From assembly GCF_000239855.1 (NCBI RefSeq), contig NZ_BADT01000218.1:1-36803 (forward strand): 36,803 nucleotides of DNA, read 5' to 3'. Position numbers and translations under genes: made by a program. Below the pieces are notes generated by a model. It ran no database searches, was not told the DNA's origin, and worked only from the letters and a program-made list of their open reading frames with translations. Source of the stretch: Pseudoalteromonas sp. BSi20652 (GTDB lineage: Bacteria; Pseudomonadota; Gammaproteobacteria; Enterobacterales; Alteromonadaceae). This document shows, in pieces, positions 20,641 through 29,291 of the stretch (position 1 is the stretch's first letter; each line of letters begins with the position of its first letter).

Positions 20641-20723
20641 AATACTCAAGGTCGATTACAATACCGCCATCAAAAAGGCACATAGCCTTTATCTGCACGC
20701 TAAAAGAGTGGATTTTATATTTC

Positions 20724-21740
20724 ATGGCAATCAAACTTGCAATTAATGGTTTTGGTCGTATTGGTCGAAATATTGTCCGCGCGTTATACGAGTCTGGTTT
20801 GAGCGACGAGATTAAAATTGTTGCGATTAACGAACTTGCTGACCCTGAAGCTATTGCTCATTTATTAAAATACGACACATCCCACGGTCGTTTTTCTTTT
20901 CCTGTAAAACTTGGTGAAGACACCATTAGTGTTGCAGGCGATACCATTGCACTTTTTTGTGAAGAAAACCCAATTGAATTACCTTGGCAAACCCTTGATG
21001 TAGATGTGGTACTTGAATGTACGGGTGTTTATCACTCGCGTGAACATGCGCAGTTACATATTATTGCAGGCGCTAAAAAGGTGTTGTTTTCGCATCCAGC
21101 CGATAACGATGTTGATGCTACAATTGTTTATGGTATCAACGACGATGAGCTTAAAAGCGAGCACACTATTGTGTCTAACGGCTCGTGCACAACTAACTGT
21201 GTTGTGCCGGTTATTAAAGTACTCGATGATGCATTTGGTATTGAGTCGGGCGCTATTACAACGATTCATGCGTCGATGAACGATCAACAAGTGATAGATG
21301 GTTATCATCATGATTTACGCCGTACTCGCGCTGCAAGCCAATCAATTATTCCAGTTGATACAAAGCTCGCCCGTGGTATAGACCGTATTTTACCTAAATT
21401 TAAAGGCCGTTTTGAAGCCATCGCTGTACGTGTACCGACTATAAATGTCACGGCAATGGATTTGAGTGTAACGGTTAACACCGATGTAGATTTAAACGCA
21501 GTAAATAATGCACTTAAAGCACAAGCAAAAGACCGCCTTGAAGGTATTTTAAGTTATACCGAAGAGCCGCTTGTATCGGTTGATTTTAATCACGACCCAC
21601 ATTCTTGTATTATTGATGGCACACAAACACGTGTTAGTCACAAACGACTGATAAAGTTATTAGTATGGTGTGATAACGAATGGGGTTTTGCTAATCGTAT
21701 GCTCGACACAGCGCGTGCTATGATGGCAGTGAATAAGTAA
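20724..21740 (+). CDS. epd: D-erythrose-4-phosphate dehydrogenase
   Basis: A 338-residue GAPDH-like enzyme that oxidises erythrose 4-phosphate to 4-phosphoerythronate with NAD, the first step to pyridoxal 5'-phosphate via PdxB. The Rossmann motif [10 protein letters not shown] is at 7-16 and the catalytic cysteine is C155 in NGSCTTNC, the same number as in E. coli Epd. The stretch from 213 to 245 ([20 protein letters not shown], then [11 protein letters not shown]) follows Epd rather than GapA: GapA has a TGAAKAVGKV-type segment here. pgk follows 64 bp downstream, the order known from E. coli and others. A weak Shine-Dalgarno stands before the ATG. Confidence 0.95.
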   Translation: MAIKLAINGFGRIGRNIVRALYESGLSDEIKIVAINELADPEAIAHLLKYDTSHGRFSFPVKLGEDTISVAGDTIALFCEENPIELPWQTLDVDVVLECTGVYHSREHAQLHIIAGAKKVLFSHPADNDVDATIVYGINDDELKSEHTIVSNGSCTTNCVVPVIKVLDDAFGIESGAITTIHASMNDQQVIDGYHHDLRRTRAASQSIIPVDTKLARGIDRILPKFKGRFEAIAVRVPTINVTAMDLSVTVNTDVDLNAVNNALKAQAKDRLEGILSYTEEPLVSVDFNHDPHSCIIDGTQTRVSHKRLIKLLVWCDNEWGFANRMLDTARAMMAVNK

Positions 21741-21804
21741 TTTATTAATATAATAATTTTAAACGTATTTTTCAGGTTCAGTATCGTTAACTAAGGAGAT
21801 GTTC

Positions 21805-22980
21805 ATGTCGGTCATAAAAATGGCAGATTTAGATTTAAACGGCAAACGCGTATTAATTCGTGAAGATTTAAATGTACCAATTAAAGCAGGTAAAGTGACG
21901 TCAGATGCGCGTATTCGTGCAGCACTGCCTACTATTAAATTAGCCCTTGAGAAAGGCGCTAAAGTAATGATTATGTCACACCTTGGCCGTCCTACAGAAG
22001 GCGAGTATGACGAAGCGTTTTCGCTTGCGCCTGTCGTTGATTATTTAAACGATGCCCTTGAGCAAACTGTACGTTTGGAAAAAGATTACCTAAACGGTGT
22101 TGATATTGCTGATAACGAAGTAGTTGTGTTTGAAAATGTGCGCTTTAATAAAGGCGAGAAAAAAGACGACGAAGCGTTATCTAAGCAACTTGCAGCACTG
22201 TGTGATGTATATGTAATGGATGCATTTGGTACGGCACATCGTGCACAAGCATCTACCCATGGCGTTGGACTGTTTGCTGATGTGGCATGTGCAGGTCCAT
22301 TGTTATCGGCTGAACTTGAAGCGTTAGGCAAAGCACTTGATAATCCAGCGCGTCCATTAGTGGCGATTGTTGGTGGTTCTAAAGTATCTACTAAGCTAAC
22401 CGTTTTAGATTCACTTTCTAAAATTGTTGACCAATTAGTTACCGGTGGCGGTATTGCTAATACCTTTATTGCTGCATCAGGTAGCCCAGTTGGTAAATCG
22501 CTTTACGAACCTGATTTAATGGATGAAGCGAACCGTTTATGTGCCGCAGCGATTGCAAACAACGGTGAAATTCCGGTACCGACAGATGTTGTTGTGGGTA
22601 ATGAGTTTTCTGAGTCTGCTGTAGCTACGCTTAAAGATGTAAGCGAAGTGACAAGCGACGATATGATCTTTGATATTGGTCCTGATACAGCAAGCAAGCT
22701 TGCAAAAATTATTGCAAATGCGGGCACGGTTGTATGGAATGGTCCTGTTGGCGTGTTCGAGTTTGACCAATTTGGTAATGGTACACGTGCTATTGCACAA
22801 GCAATTGCTAACTCAAATGCGTTTTCGATTGCTGGTGGTGGTGATACCTTAGCCGCAATTGATAAATACGGCATTGCCGATAAAGTTTCTTATATTTCTA
22901 CTGGTGGTGGTGCGTTCTTAGAATTTTTAGAAGGCAAAAAACTTCCAGCAGTTGAAATGCTAGAGTCGCGCGCTAAGTAA
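21805..22980 (+). CDS. pgk: Phosphoglycerate kinase
   Basis: A 391-residue enzyme of glycolysis and gluconeogenesis that transfers phosphate between 1,3-bisphosphoglycerate and ADP. Family signatures: [13 protein letters not shown] near the start, [18 protein letters not shown], the [10 protein letters not shown] nucleotide-domain motif and GGGDTLAA in the C-terminal domain. The start is the ATG at 21805, because AAGGAG (21793-21798) is then 6 bases upstream; the in-frame ATG at 21799 directly abuts the Shine-Dalgarno and cannot use it. It probably shares the epd transcript and may read through to fba. Confidence 0.96.
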   Translation: MSVIKMADLDLNGKRVLIREDLNVPIKAGKVTSDARIRAALPTIKLALEKGAKVMIMSHLGRPTEGEYDEAFSLAPVVDYLNDALEQTVRLEKDYLNGVDIADNEVVVFENVRFNKGEKKDDEALSKQLAALCDVYVMDAFGTAHRAQASTHGVGLFADVACAGPLLSAELEALGKALDNPARPLVAIVGGSKVSTKLTVLDSLSKIVDQLVTGGGIANTFIAASGSPVGKSLYEPDLMDEANRLCAAAIANNGEIPVPTDVVVGNEFSESAVATLKDVSEVTSDDMIFDIGPDTASKLAKIIANAGTVVWNGPVGVFEFDQFGNGTRAIAQAIANSNAFSIAGGGDTLAAIDKYGIADKVSYISTGGGAFLEFLEGKKLPAVEMLESRAK

Positions 22981-23181
22981 TTTTAGTGGCGTAAGGTGAG
23001 GGGGTAATAGCCCTCACCGACAATTAATTACTAAATACCTCTCACCCTAATTTAGTCGTTAATTTAGACGGAATATTACTGCAAAGCAGTGGTTTTTCGT
23101 GGCGTTGTTATAACGCCAAACTAACACATCCGTTCAAACTAGATGGTAGGGAACTACTGTCGATAAATTGGAGAATACCCA
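22981..23181 (+). other. Structured pgk-fba intercistronic region
   Basis: Two hairpins without T-tracts: GGTGAGGG/CCCTCACC (22995-23002 with 23011-23018) and GGCGTT/AACGCC (23101-23106 with 23112-23117). CTCACC at 23041-23046 could compete for the first arm. Between them is a near-tandem direct repeat TAATTTAGNCG (23048-23058 and 23060-23070). This may be an mRNA processing or stability site; no protein is encoded. Confidence 0.6.
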
Positions 23182-24246
23182 ATGGCTTTAATCAGTATGC
23201 GACAACTTTTAGATCATGCAGCAGAGCATGGTTACGGCGTACCTGCTTTTAACGTTAACAATCAAGAGCAAATGCGCGCAATAATGGAAGCGGCTGACAA
23301 AACAAACAGTCCAGTAATCGTTCAAGGATCAGCGGGCGCACGTGCTTATGCGGGTGCTCCATTTATTCGTCATATGATTTTAGCAGCCGTTGAAGAATGG
23401 CCACATATCCCCGTTGTAATGCACCAAGATCACGGCACATCGCCAGGTGTATGTCAGCGTTCAATTCAGCTTGGTTTTTCATCAGTAATGATGGATGGCT
23501 CGTTAATGAGCGACGGTAAAACCCCTTCAAGCTACGAATATAATATAGAAGTAACGCGCGAAACTGTTGCTATGGCGCATGCTTGTGGTGTATCGGTTGA
23601 AGGCGAGTTAGGTGTACTTGGTTCACTTGAAACAGGTGAAGCTGGCGAAGAAGATGGCGTTGGTGCAGAAGGGTTATTAACAACGGATCAAATGCTAACA
23701 GACCCTGAAGAAGCGGCTGATTTTGTAAATAAAACACACGTTGATGCACTTGCAATTGCTTGCGGTACTTCACACGGTGCTTATAAATTTACTCGCCCAC
23801 CAACAGATGACATTTTAGCGATTGACCGTATTAAAGCGATTCATGCACGTATTCCTAACACGCATTTAGTGATGCATGGTTCGTCTTCTGTTCCACAAGA
23901 ATGGTTAGAAATTATTAATCAGTACGGCGGCGAAATTCCAGAAACCTATGGTGTGCCAGTTGAACAGATTGTTGAAGGCATTAAGTTTGGTGTTCGTAAG
24001 GTAAATATTGATACCGATTTACGCTTGGCATCTACCGGTGCAATTCGCCGTCATATGGCGTTAAACCCATCTAACTTTGATCCACGTAAATACCTAGCTG
24101 AAGCAACTAAAGCAATGACAGAGATTTGTGTTGCACGTTATAACTCGTTTGGTACTTCTGGTCAGGCTAGTAAAATTAAGCCAATTTCACTTGATGAAAT
24201 GCACCTTAAATACTTAAGCGGCGAACTAGACCCTAAAATTAGATAA
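23182..24246 (+). CDS. fba: Class II fructose-bisphosphate aldolase, CbbA-like subtype
   Basis: A 354-residue zinc-dependent aldolase that interconverts fructose 1,6-bisphosphate and the two triose phosphates. The catalytic aspartate and first zinc ligand are D83 and H84 in [10 protein letters not shown]; other zinc ligands are H198 in GTSHGAYKF and H232 in [16 protein letters not shown] (138-144) is the conserved acidic strand. The sequence is of the type B, Calvin-cycle (CbbA) subtype and differs clearly from E. coli FbaA although the gene order epd-pgk-fba is the same. GGAG lies 8 bases before the ATG. It ends with TAA TAG double stops and a terminator. Confidence 0.95.
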   Translation: MALISMRQLLDHAAEHGYGVPAFNVNNQEQMRAIMEAADKTNSPVIVQGSAGARAYAGAPFIRHMILAAVEEWPHIPVVMHQDHGTSPGVCQRSIQLGFSSVMMDGSLMSDGKTPSSYEYNIEVTRETVAMAHACGVSVEGELGVLGSLETGEAGEEDGVGAEGLLTTDQMLTDPEEAADFVNKTHVDALAIACGTSHGAYKFTRPPTDDILAIDRIKAIHARIPNTHLVMHGSSSVPQEWLEIINQYGGEIPETYGVPVEQIVEGIKFGVRKVNIDTDLRLASTGAIRRHMALNPSNFDPRKYLAEATKAMTEICVARYNSFGTSGQASKIKPISLDEMHLKYLSGELDPKIR

Positions 24247-24248
24247 TA

Positions 24249-24267
24249 GATCAATTTATAATTGATC
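24249..24267. repeat. Perfect palindrome directly after fba stop
   Basis: GATCAATT-TAT-AATTGATC, an 8+3+8 inverted repeat beginning two bases after the stop. Both arms carry a GATC site. It precedes the true terminator by seven bases. Confidence 0.8.
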
Positions 24268-24273
24268 ACTTTG

Positions 24274-24303
24274 AAAGCCAGTAAACCAGTTGCTGGCTTT
24301 TTT
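24274..24303 (+). terminator. Intrinsic terminator after fba
   Basis: AAAGCCAG at 24274-24281 pairs with CTGGCTTT at 24293-24300, loop of 11 bases, followed by a T-run. Confidence 0.87.
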
Positions 24304-24342
24304 AATGTCAGCCCTTTTTATATTGCAGGTATGGCTTCTATT

Positions 24343-24706
24343 GATCAGATCACTGTACTATCAACGCTGTACTTTGGGATCACGCATTTACTAACACGAG
24401 TGATTTTGGATCGTTATTTTACTAAGTAAAATAGATATTGATAGTATTTTAAGCTTTTAAGTAATCTGATCGTTATGTGTTTGCACAAACAATCAACAGT
24501 TTAGATGTTTGACTAGGTACAACTCTGATCTGTAAATGGATCGCCTTGGTAAAAATCTGATCCTTTATTTGGGGCTTAGTAAAATTTAGATCTATTTTTA
24601 AACGTATTAATTGTTACACAGGCGGGTTTGTAGATTTTAAAATGGTTTTAAAGTCACTTTTAAACGATCGATCGGTCAAAAAATCTTGGTTAGTAAAACA
24701 ATGATC
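24343..24706. repeat. GATC-dense array with five copies of an 18-bp motif
   Basis: Twelve GATC sites lie in 364 bp (14 in 458 bp counting the palindrome at 24249), then none up to the phoB start. Five sites begin an 18-bp motif GATC-N4-(T/A)TTTAC(T/C)AA(G/C): plus strand at 24378-24395 and 24409-24426, minus strand at 24545-24562, 24575-24592 and 24689-24706. A weaker minus-strand copy lies at 24513-24530. The second copy sits in a local hairpin, TATTTTAC-TAA-GTAAAATA (24415-24433). No reading frame is convincing here. Function unknown; Dam methylation with SeqA-type binding or a regulator array are candidates. Confidence 0.85.
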
Positions 24707-24903
24707 CCAGCTAATTTGGTGTTATTTAGTGATTTAAATAACAACCACAAGCAGATAATTTCATAAACTAGCGATTTTATAAATTTATCGTAAATCTCTT
24801 TTTATTACGTAAAATATTAAAAAGGTTTTAAAAATATGACGTTAATGAGGTTTTTTGTCACTAATTTGTGTTTTTTTACCACCATTTTAATTTACACGTT
24901 ACA

Positions 24904-24931
24904 CTTTCATAAAAATGTCATACTTAGTCAT
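24904..24931 (+). promoter_or_regulatory. Pho box upstream of phoB
   Basis: CTTTCATAAAAATGTCAT (24904-24921) matches the E. coli Pho box CTGTCATAWAWCTGTCAY at 16 of 18 positions, and a further GTCAT half-unit follows at 24927-24931. PhoB probably activates its own operon. Confidence 0.8.
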
Positions 24932-24972
24932 AATAATGAAAACTAATTCTATAGCGTAAGAGATAAATTGGA

Positions 24973-25662
24973 ATGTCACGTAAAGTACTAGTCGTAGATG
25001 ACGAAGCTCCTATTAGGGAGATGTTGGTTTTTGTTTTAGAGCAAAATGGATTTCAAGCAATTGAAGCAGAAGATTACGACTCTGCTATTGCAGCTATGGT
25101 TGAACCTTACCCAGATATGGTTTTACTTGATTGGATGTTACCAGGTGGAAGCGGTATTCAAATTGCTAAAAAGTTTAAGCAAAACGAACACACCCGCCAA
25201 ATCCCAATTATTATGCTTACAGCCCGCGGCGAAGAAGAAGACAAAGTACGCGGCCTTGAAGTAGGTGCTGACGATTACGTCACTAAGCCGTTTTCTCCTA
25301 AAGAGCTTATGGCACGTATTAAAGCGGTTATTCGCCGTGTATCGCCAACCTCATTAGAAGAAGCCATTGAAGTACATGGCCTGCGTTTAGACCCTATTTC
25401 CCATCGTGTTACTTCAGAAGGTAACGAGCTTGATATGGGGCCAACCGAATTTAGATTACTGCACTTTTTTATGACCCACCCAGAGCGTGTTTATAGCCGT
25501 GAACAACTGCTTGATCATGTATGGGGAACCAACGTTTACGTAGAAGATCGCACGGTTGATGTGCACATTCGCCGCCTGCGCAAAGCAATAGGCCCACTTG
25601 GACACGACCGTTTGGTGCAAACTGTACGTGGCGCTGGGTATCGTTTTTCTAGTAAGCTGTGA
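24973..25662 (+). CDS. phoB: Phosphate regulon response regulator PhoB
   Basis: A 229-residue OmpR-type regulator that binds Pho boxes when phosphorylated by PhoR under phosphate limitation. Receiver domain 1-120: acidic pair D9/D10, phospho-acceptor D53 in [13 protein letters not shown]83 and K105 in [11 protein letters not shown]. Winged helix 130-229 with [15 protein letters not shown], the recognition region. Length equals E. coli PhoB and sequence identity is visibly high. The ATG follows a TTGGA close by. phoR starts 50 bp downstream. A Pho box upstream indicates autoregulation. Confidence 0.96.
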   Translation: MSRKVLVVDDEAPIREMLVFVLEQNGFQAIEAEDYDSAIAAMVEPYPDMVLLDWMLPGGSGIQIAKKFKQNEHTRQIPIIMLTARGEEEDKVRGLEVGADDYVTKPFSPKELMARIKAVIRRVSPTSLEEAIEVHGLRLDPISHRVTSEGNELDMGPTEFRLLHFFMTHPERVYSREQLLDHVWGTNVYVEDRTVDVHIRRLRKAIGPLGHDRLVQTVRGAGYRFSSKL

Positions 25663-25712
25663 TCAGCTTAAAGCTTAGCTAATGTATTACTACTCTAAGG
25701 TAAAGTGAGTGT

Positions 25713-27029
25713 ATGTATCGAGTTGTTAATAAGCAGGCGTTAGTAAAGCGTCTGTTTATCTATTTTTTACCCTTACTATTAATTGGTGTGCTAATTGGTG
25801 CGCCATTTTTGCTTTTATTTTTAGGATCTTTTTCCCTCCTCATTTGGCACTATCATCAGCTTTATCGTTTGAGTGATTGGCTACTTAATCAACGTAGCTT
25901 TAATCCACCAGAGGGCGAGGGGGCATGGGAGCAAGTGTTCGAAGGTATATATCATCTGCAGCACCGTAATCGTAAAAAACGTAATGAGCTTGCTGATTTA
26001 ATTCGCCGCTTTCGCGATGGTGCAGAAGCGGTACCTGATGCGGTTGTAGTATTACAAAGCGATTTGAGTATTGTGTGGTGTAATCAATTAGCGCTTAAAG
26101 TGCTTGGTTTGCAGTGGCCAACCGATCATGGTCAGCGCCTTGATAATTTAATTCGCGAACCTAAGTTTGCTAAATACATGCATAAAGGCGAATTTGACGA
26201 TGCGCTTGAGCTAGATAACGGTCATAGCATTGAGCAAGTACTAGAGTTTAGGGTAATGCCTTATGCCAGCACGCAACTTATGGTTGTTGTGCGTGATGTA
26301 ACACGCTTAAAGCAGCTTGAACAAATGCGTAAAGATTTTGTAGCCAACGTATCACATGAACTGCGTACACCGCTTACGGTTGTTACAGGGTATCTTGAGA
26401 TGATGGATGGTGAGATGATGCCGCCTCCCGCAATATGGGGTAAGGCTCAAAATACCATGCTTGAACAGTGTAAGCGTATGGATAGCTTAGTGAGCCAGCT
26501 CTTGTCGCTTTCGCGGATTGAAGGTGCACGCCGTCAAGATAATGATAAAGCCATAAATGTACCGCAGTTGCTGGATTATGTTCACACTGAGGCAAATTCA
26601 ATTAATCAAGACAAAGGCCACGAGCTTATTTTTGATATAGATAAAACTCTTGATATTAAAGGCTCTGAGGATGAACTACGTAGTGCGTTTTCTAATTTAG
26701 TATTTAACGCGATTCATTACACCAAACCAGGCGGTAAAGTGGAAGTATGTTGGCAGCGCAAAAATAATAAGGCGTATTTCAGTGTCACTGATAATGGTGA
26801 TGGTATTGCGCCGGAACATATTAATCGTTTGACTGAGCGCTTTTATCGCGTCGATAAAGCCCGTAGCAGAACAACAGGTGGCTCAGGTTTAGGGCTCGCT
26901 ATTACAAAACATGTATTAACACGCCACGATAGTAAATTAAATATTAGCAGTGAAGTAGGTAAAGGATCTTGTTTTTCCTTTGAATTTTCAATAGATAAGA
27001 TTGTTCCATTAGCTAATAAATTAAGCTAA
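25713..27029 (+). CDS. phoR: Phosphate regulon sensor histidine kinase PhoR
   Basis: A 438-residue membrane sensor kinase. Two closely spaced membrane helices at about 13-46 (DUF3329 type, no large periplasmic domain), a PAS domain (about 95-200), HisKA with H215 in VANVSHELRTPLTVV, and a HATPase domain with NLVFNAIHYT, DNGDGIAPEH and GGSGLGLAI. As in E. coli PhoR, phosphate is sensed through the Pst transporter and PhoU, not by direct binding. It is in the phoB operon. pstS follows with its own Pho-box promoter. Confidence 0.95.
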   Translation: MYRVVNKQALVKRLFIYFLPLLLIGVLIGAPFLLLFLGSFSLLIWHYHQLYRLSDWLLNQRSFNPPEGEGAWEQVFEGIYHLQHRNRKKRNELADLIRRFRDGAEAVPDAVVVLQSDLSIVWCNQLALKVLGLQWPTDHGQRLDNLIREPKFAKYMHKGEFDDALELDNGHSIEQVLEFRVMPYASTQLMVVVRDVTRLKQLEQMRKDFVANVSHELRTPLTVVTGYLEMMDGEMMPPPAIWGKAQNTMLEQCKRMDSLVSQLLSLSRIEGARRQDNDKAINVPQLLDYVHTEANSINQDKGHELIFDIDKTLDIKGSEDELRSAFSNLVFNAIHYTKPGGKVEVCWQRKNNKAYFSVTDNGDGIAPEHINRLTERFYRVDKARSRTTGGSGLGLAITKHVLTRHDSKLNISSEVGKGSCFSFEFSIDKIVPLANKLS

Positions 27030-27035
27030 TAAGTT

Positions 27036-27075
27036 AAGTCATAAAAGTGTCATTTAAGAGTAATGTAACTGTCAT
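27036..27075 (+). promoter_or_regulatory. Tandem Pho boxes upstream of pstS
   Basis: Four 7-base units at exact 11-bp spacing: AAGTCAT (27036), GTGTCAT (27047), GAGTAAT (27058) and CTGTCAT (27069), separated by 4-base AT-rich spacers. This is the architecture of two adjacent Pho boxes. It begins 6 bases after the phoR stop. A possible -10, TAGAGT, lies at 27086-27091, the usual distance for a PhoB-dependent promoter lacking a -35. Confidence 0.92.
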
Positions 27076-27135
27076 GTACTCACTTTAGAGTGGGCACCAG
27101 TTACAAAATGGGACGAACAAATCGGAGAACCCACC

Positions 27136-28104
27136 ATGAGATTTAAAAACTTAGTTGCCGCAATGGGTGTGGCTGTTACAACTTTCGTATCTGCACAAGC
27201 AGTTGCTCTAGACCAAGATATTCCTGAGTATCAAAAAATTAGTGGTGTTTCAGGTAACTTTTCATCAGTAGGTTCTGACACTTTAGCCAACATGATGACT
27301 TTTTGGGCTGAAGAGTACAAACGTATTTACCCAAATGTAAATATTCAAATTCAGGCAGCGGGCTCTTCTACTGCGCCACCGGCATTAACCGAGGGGACAG
27401 CTAACCTAGGTCCAATGAGCCGTCAAATGAAATCTAAAGAAATCGAAGCGTTCGAAAAACGTTACGGATATAAACCAACAGAAGTACGTGTTGCAATTGA
27501 TGCACTTGCTGTATTTGTGCATAAAGATAATCCAATTGAAGGTCTTCGTATTGACCAAGTAGATGCTATTTTTTCATCTACTCGTAAATGTGGTGCACCA
27601 GAGCAAGTTAACCGTTGGAGCGATGTTGGTCTAACAGGTGATTGGGCAGCGAAAGACGTACAGCTTTACGGACGTAACTCAGTATCAGGTACTTATGGTT
27701 ACTTTAAAAAGAAAGCACTGTGTAAAGGTGATTTTCGTAACAACGTAAATGAGCAACCAGGTTCTGCATCTGTAGTACAGTCAATTTCATCGTCATTGAA
27801 CGCAATTGGTTACTCTGGTATTGGTTATAAAACATCAGGTGTACGTACAGTACCACTTGCTAAAAAAGGCGCCAATTTTGTTGATGCAACACTCGATAAC
27901 GTTGCTCAAGGTAAATACCCGCTATCGCGCTTTTTATATGTTTACGTGAATAAACACCCGAATAAGCCGCTATCACCTATGGAAGAACAGTTTTTAAGAA
28001 TGGTACTTTCAAAAGATGGTCAGCAAATTGTAGAAAAAGACGGTTATGTCCCTCTTTCTGCAAAGCTAGTAAAAGCAGAACTTAAAAAGCTTGGTTTAAA
28101 CTAA
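27136..28104 (+). CDS. pstS: Phosphate-binding periplasmic protein PstS
   Basis: A 322-residue exported protein with a signal peptide ending near ALAQAVA-type sequence (SAQAVALDQ, cleavage near residue 24). It binds inorganic phosphate for the Pst ABC transporter. Ligand-site blocks: [25 protein letters not shown], and [13 protein letters not shown]. The two-lobed fold covers 38-315. It follows phoR with its own strong Pho-box promoter. The permease and ATPase genes pstC, pstA and pstB do not follow, since a terminator comes directly after; they must lie elsewhere. GGAG precedes the ATG by about 9 bases. Confidence 0.95.
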   Translation: MRFKNLVAAMGVAVTTFVSAQAVALDQDIPEYQKISGVSGNFSSVGSDTLANMMTFWAEEYKRIYPNVNIQIQAAGSSTAPPALTEGTANLGPMSRQMKSKEIEAFEKRYGYKPTEVRVAIDALAVFVHKDNPIEGLRIDQVDAIFSSTRKCGAPEQVNRWSDVGLTGDWAAKDVQLYGRNSVSGTYGYFKKKALCKGDFRNNVNEQPGSASVVQSISSSLNAIGYSGIGYKTSGVRTVPLAKKGANFVDATLDNVAQGKYPLSRFLYVYVNKHPNKPLSPMEEQFLRMVLSKDGQQIVEKDGYVPLSAKLVKAELKKLGLN

Positions 28105-28119
28105 CAAGTTACAAACAAT

Positions 28120-28147
28120 AAAAAACCGCTCATTGAGCGGTTTTTTT
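28120..28147. terminator. Bidirectional intrinsic terminator after pstS
   Basis: CCGCTCA and TGAGCGG form the stem (28126-28132 with 28134-28140), with six A before and seven T after, so it can serve pstS and the converging small lipoprotein gene. Confidence 0.9.
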
Positions 28148-28174
28148 ATGCCTAAAACTAAAAACGTTAAGGAA

Positions 28175-28411
28175 TTAAATATTGCCTAACTTTTCGGCTT
28201 GTACTTTGCATTGATTGTAGCTCTCAACACATTTACCCGAGCATACTTGTTGCTTCAAGCCTTCAGCCGTTGATTGTTGTGCGCAGGTACTTTCGCATTG
28301 GTAATTTTGTTGAGCACACTGATTCATTTCAGAGTTTTCAACTTGGTTTTGACAACCTGCTAATAGTGCAAAAGTAAGGGCGACTACGCTTGTTTGTATT
28401 AAAGTGTGCAT
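28175..28411 (-). CDS. Small cysteine-rich lipoprotein with twin CX3C pattern
   Basis: A 78-residue lipoprotein. The lipobox LLAGC gives C20 as the lipidated residue; the mature part is about 58 residues, hydrophilic and probably helical. Six further cysteines are mirror-symmetric: C32-x6-C39-x3-C43-x13-C57-x3-C61-x6-C68, which suggests a disulfide-locked helical hairpin. The halves CAQQNYQC and CVESYNQC look alike. Gln at +2 suggests outer-membrane sorting. AAGGA stands 5 bases before the ATG. It starts 31 bases after the panC stop and may be read from the panBC transcript. I do not recognise a named family. Confidence 0.78.
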   Translation of the reverse strand: MHTLIQTSVVALTFALLAGCQNQVENSEMNQCAQQNYQCESTCAQQSTAEGLKQQVCSGKCVESYNQCKVQAEKLGNI

Positions 28412-28442
28412 GTTAATCCTTAAAAAGTGAGTCGCTATAATA

Positions 28443-29291
28443 TTAAATTTCGACCTGTATGTTGTCGATCAATCTAACACCACCAAAATAGGCTGCGGCT
28501 AAAATAACAAATTGAGTATCTTCGATTGTAGCAGTTTTTAATGTATCTCGTTGAGCAATCTCAAAATAGTCTGGTTTCAAACCCGCTTGCTCTAAACTTT
28601 GTTTAGCTGCAGATTCAAGTTTAGCAAAATCTTTTTCGCCGTTTTTAAGTTGTTCAGTGCATGTATTAAGTGCTTTAAATAAAACGGTTGCTGTCGCTTT
28701 TTGTTCATCAGACAAGTAGCCATTACGCGAGCTCATAGCAAGGCCAGAAACTTCTCGCATAGTAGGTACACCGATGACTTCAACCGGAATTGATAAATCG
28801 CGCGTCATGGTTTTAATTACTTGTAGCTGCTGAAAATCTTTTTCACCAAAGCAAGCATAGTCAGGCTGTACTAAGTTAAATAACTTAGTAACAACCGTGG
28901 CAACACCTCTAAAATGACCCGGGCGTGAGCCACCGCAGTAGCCTAATGAAATATCAGGTACATCTACAAAACTTTGTGCACCTAATCCATTTGGGTAAAT
29001 TGTTTCTACACTTGGGGTAAATACAATGTCAGTGCCTAGTTCTGCAAGGCCTTGTTTATCTTCGTTTAACGTTCGAGGATAGTTATCTAAGTCTTCGTTA
29101 GCACCAAACTGCATAGGGTTAACAAAAATACTCACAACGACTTTATCGGCTAAGTTCTTTGCTTTTTCTACTAATGAAAAATGCCCACGGTGCAAGTTGC
29201 CCATAGTCGGTACTAATGCAACGCTAAGCCCCGCTTGGCGCCAGGCTTTAATTTGACTACGTAATGATCTGATTTCAGTGATTGACTGCAT
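28443..29291 (-). CDS. panC: Pantothenate synthetase
   Basis: A 282-residue enzyme that joins pantoate and beta-alanine using ATP, the last step of pantothenate synthesis. The nucleotidyl-transferase motif [13 protein letters not shown] (about 29-41) has the HxGH-type pair, [10 protein letters not shown] and the [11 protein letters not shown] block bind pantoate and ATP, and SSRNGYLS is the KMSKS-equivalent loop. Length equals E. coli PanC (283). Its ATG shares one base with the panB stop (TAATG), so the two are translationally coupled. Confidence 0.96.
   Translation of the reverse strand: MQSITEIRSLRSQIKAWRQAGLSVALVPTMGNLHRGHFSLVEKAKNLADKVVVSIFVNPMQFGANEDLDNYPRTLNEDKQGLAELGTDIVFTPSVETIYPNGLGAQSFVDVPDISLGYCGGSRPGHFRGVATVVTKLFNLVQPDYACFGEKDFQQLQVIKTMTRDLSIPVEVIGVPTMREVSGLAMSSRNGYLSDEQKATATVLFKALNTCTEQLKNGEKDFAKLESAAKQSLEQAGLKPDYFEIAQRDTLKTATIEDTQFVILAAAYFGGVRLIDNIQVEI

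Larger units (their letters stand above)
24247..24972. other. 726-bp gene-free region between fba and phoB
   Basis: It holds, from left to right, the palindrome and terminator of fba, the GATC-dense motif array (24343-24706), an AT-rich stretch with poly-T and poly-A tracts (24707-24903), then the Pho box and promoter of phoB. I see no gene. Confidence 0.8.

Noticed and set aside
24249-24706. A chromosomal replication origin
   Set aside because: GATC density and GATCT-like AT-rich 13-mers recall oriC, but I see no good DnaA box (TTATNCACA) and no dnaA, mnmG or rep gene nearby.
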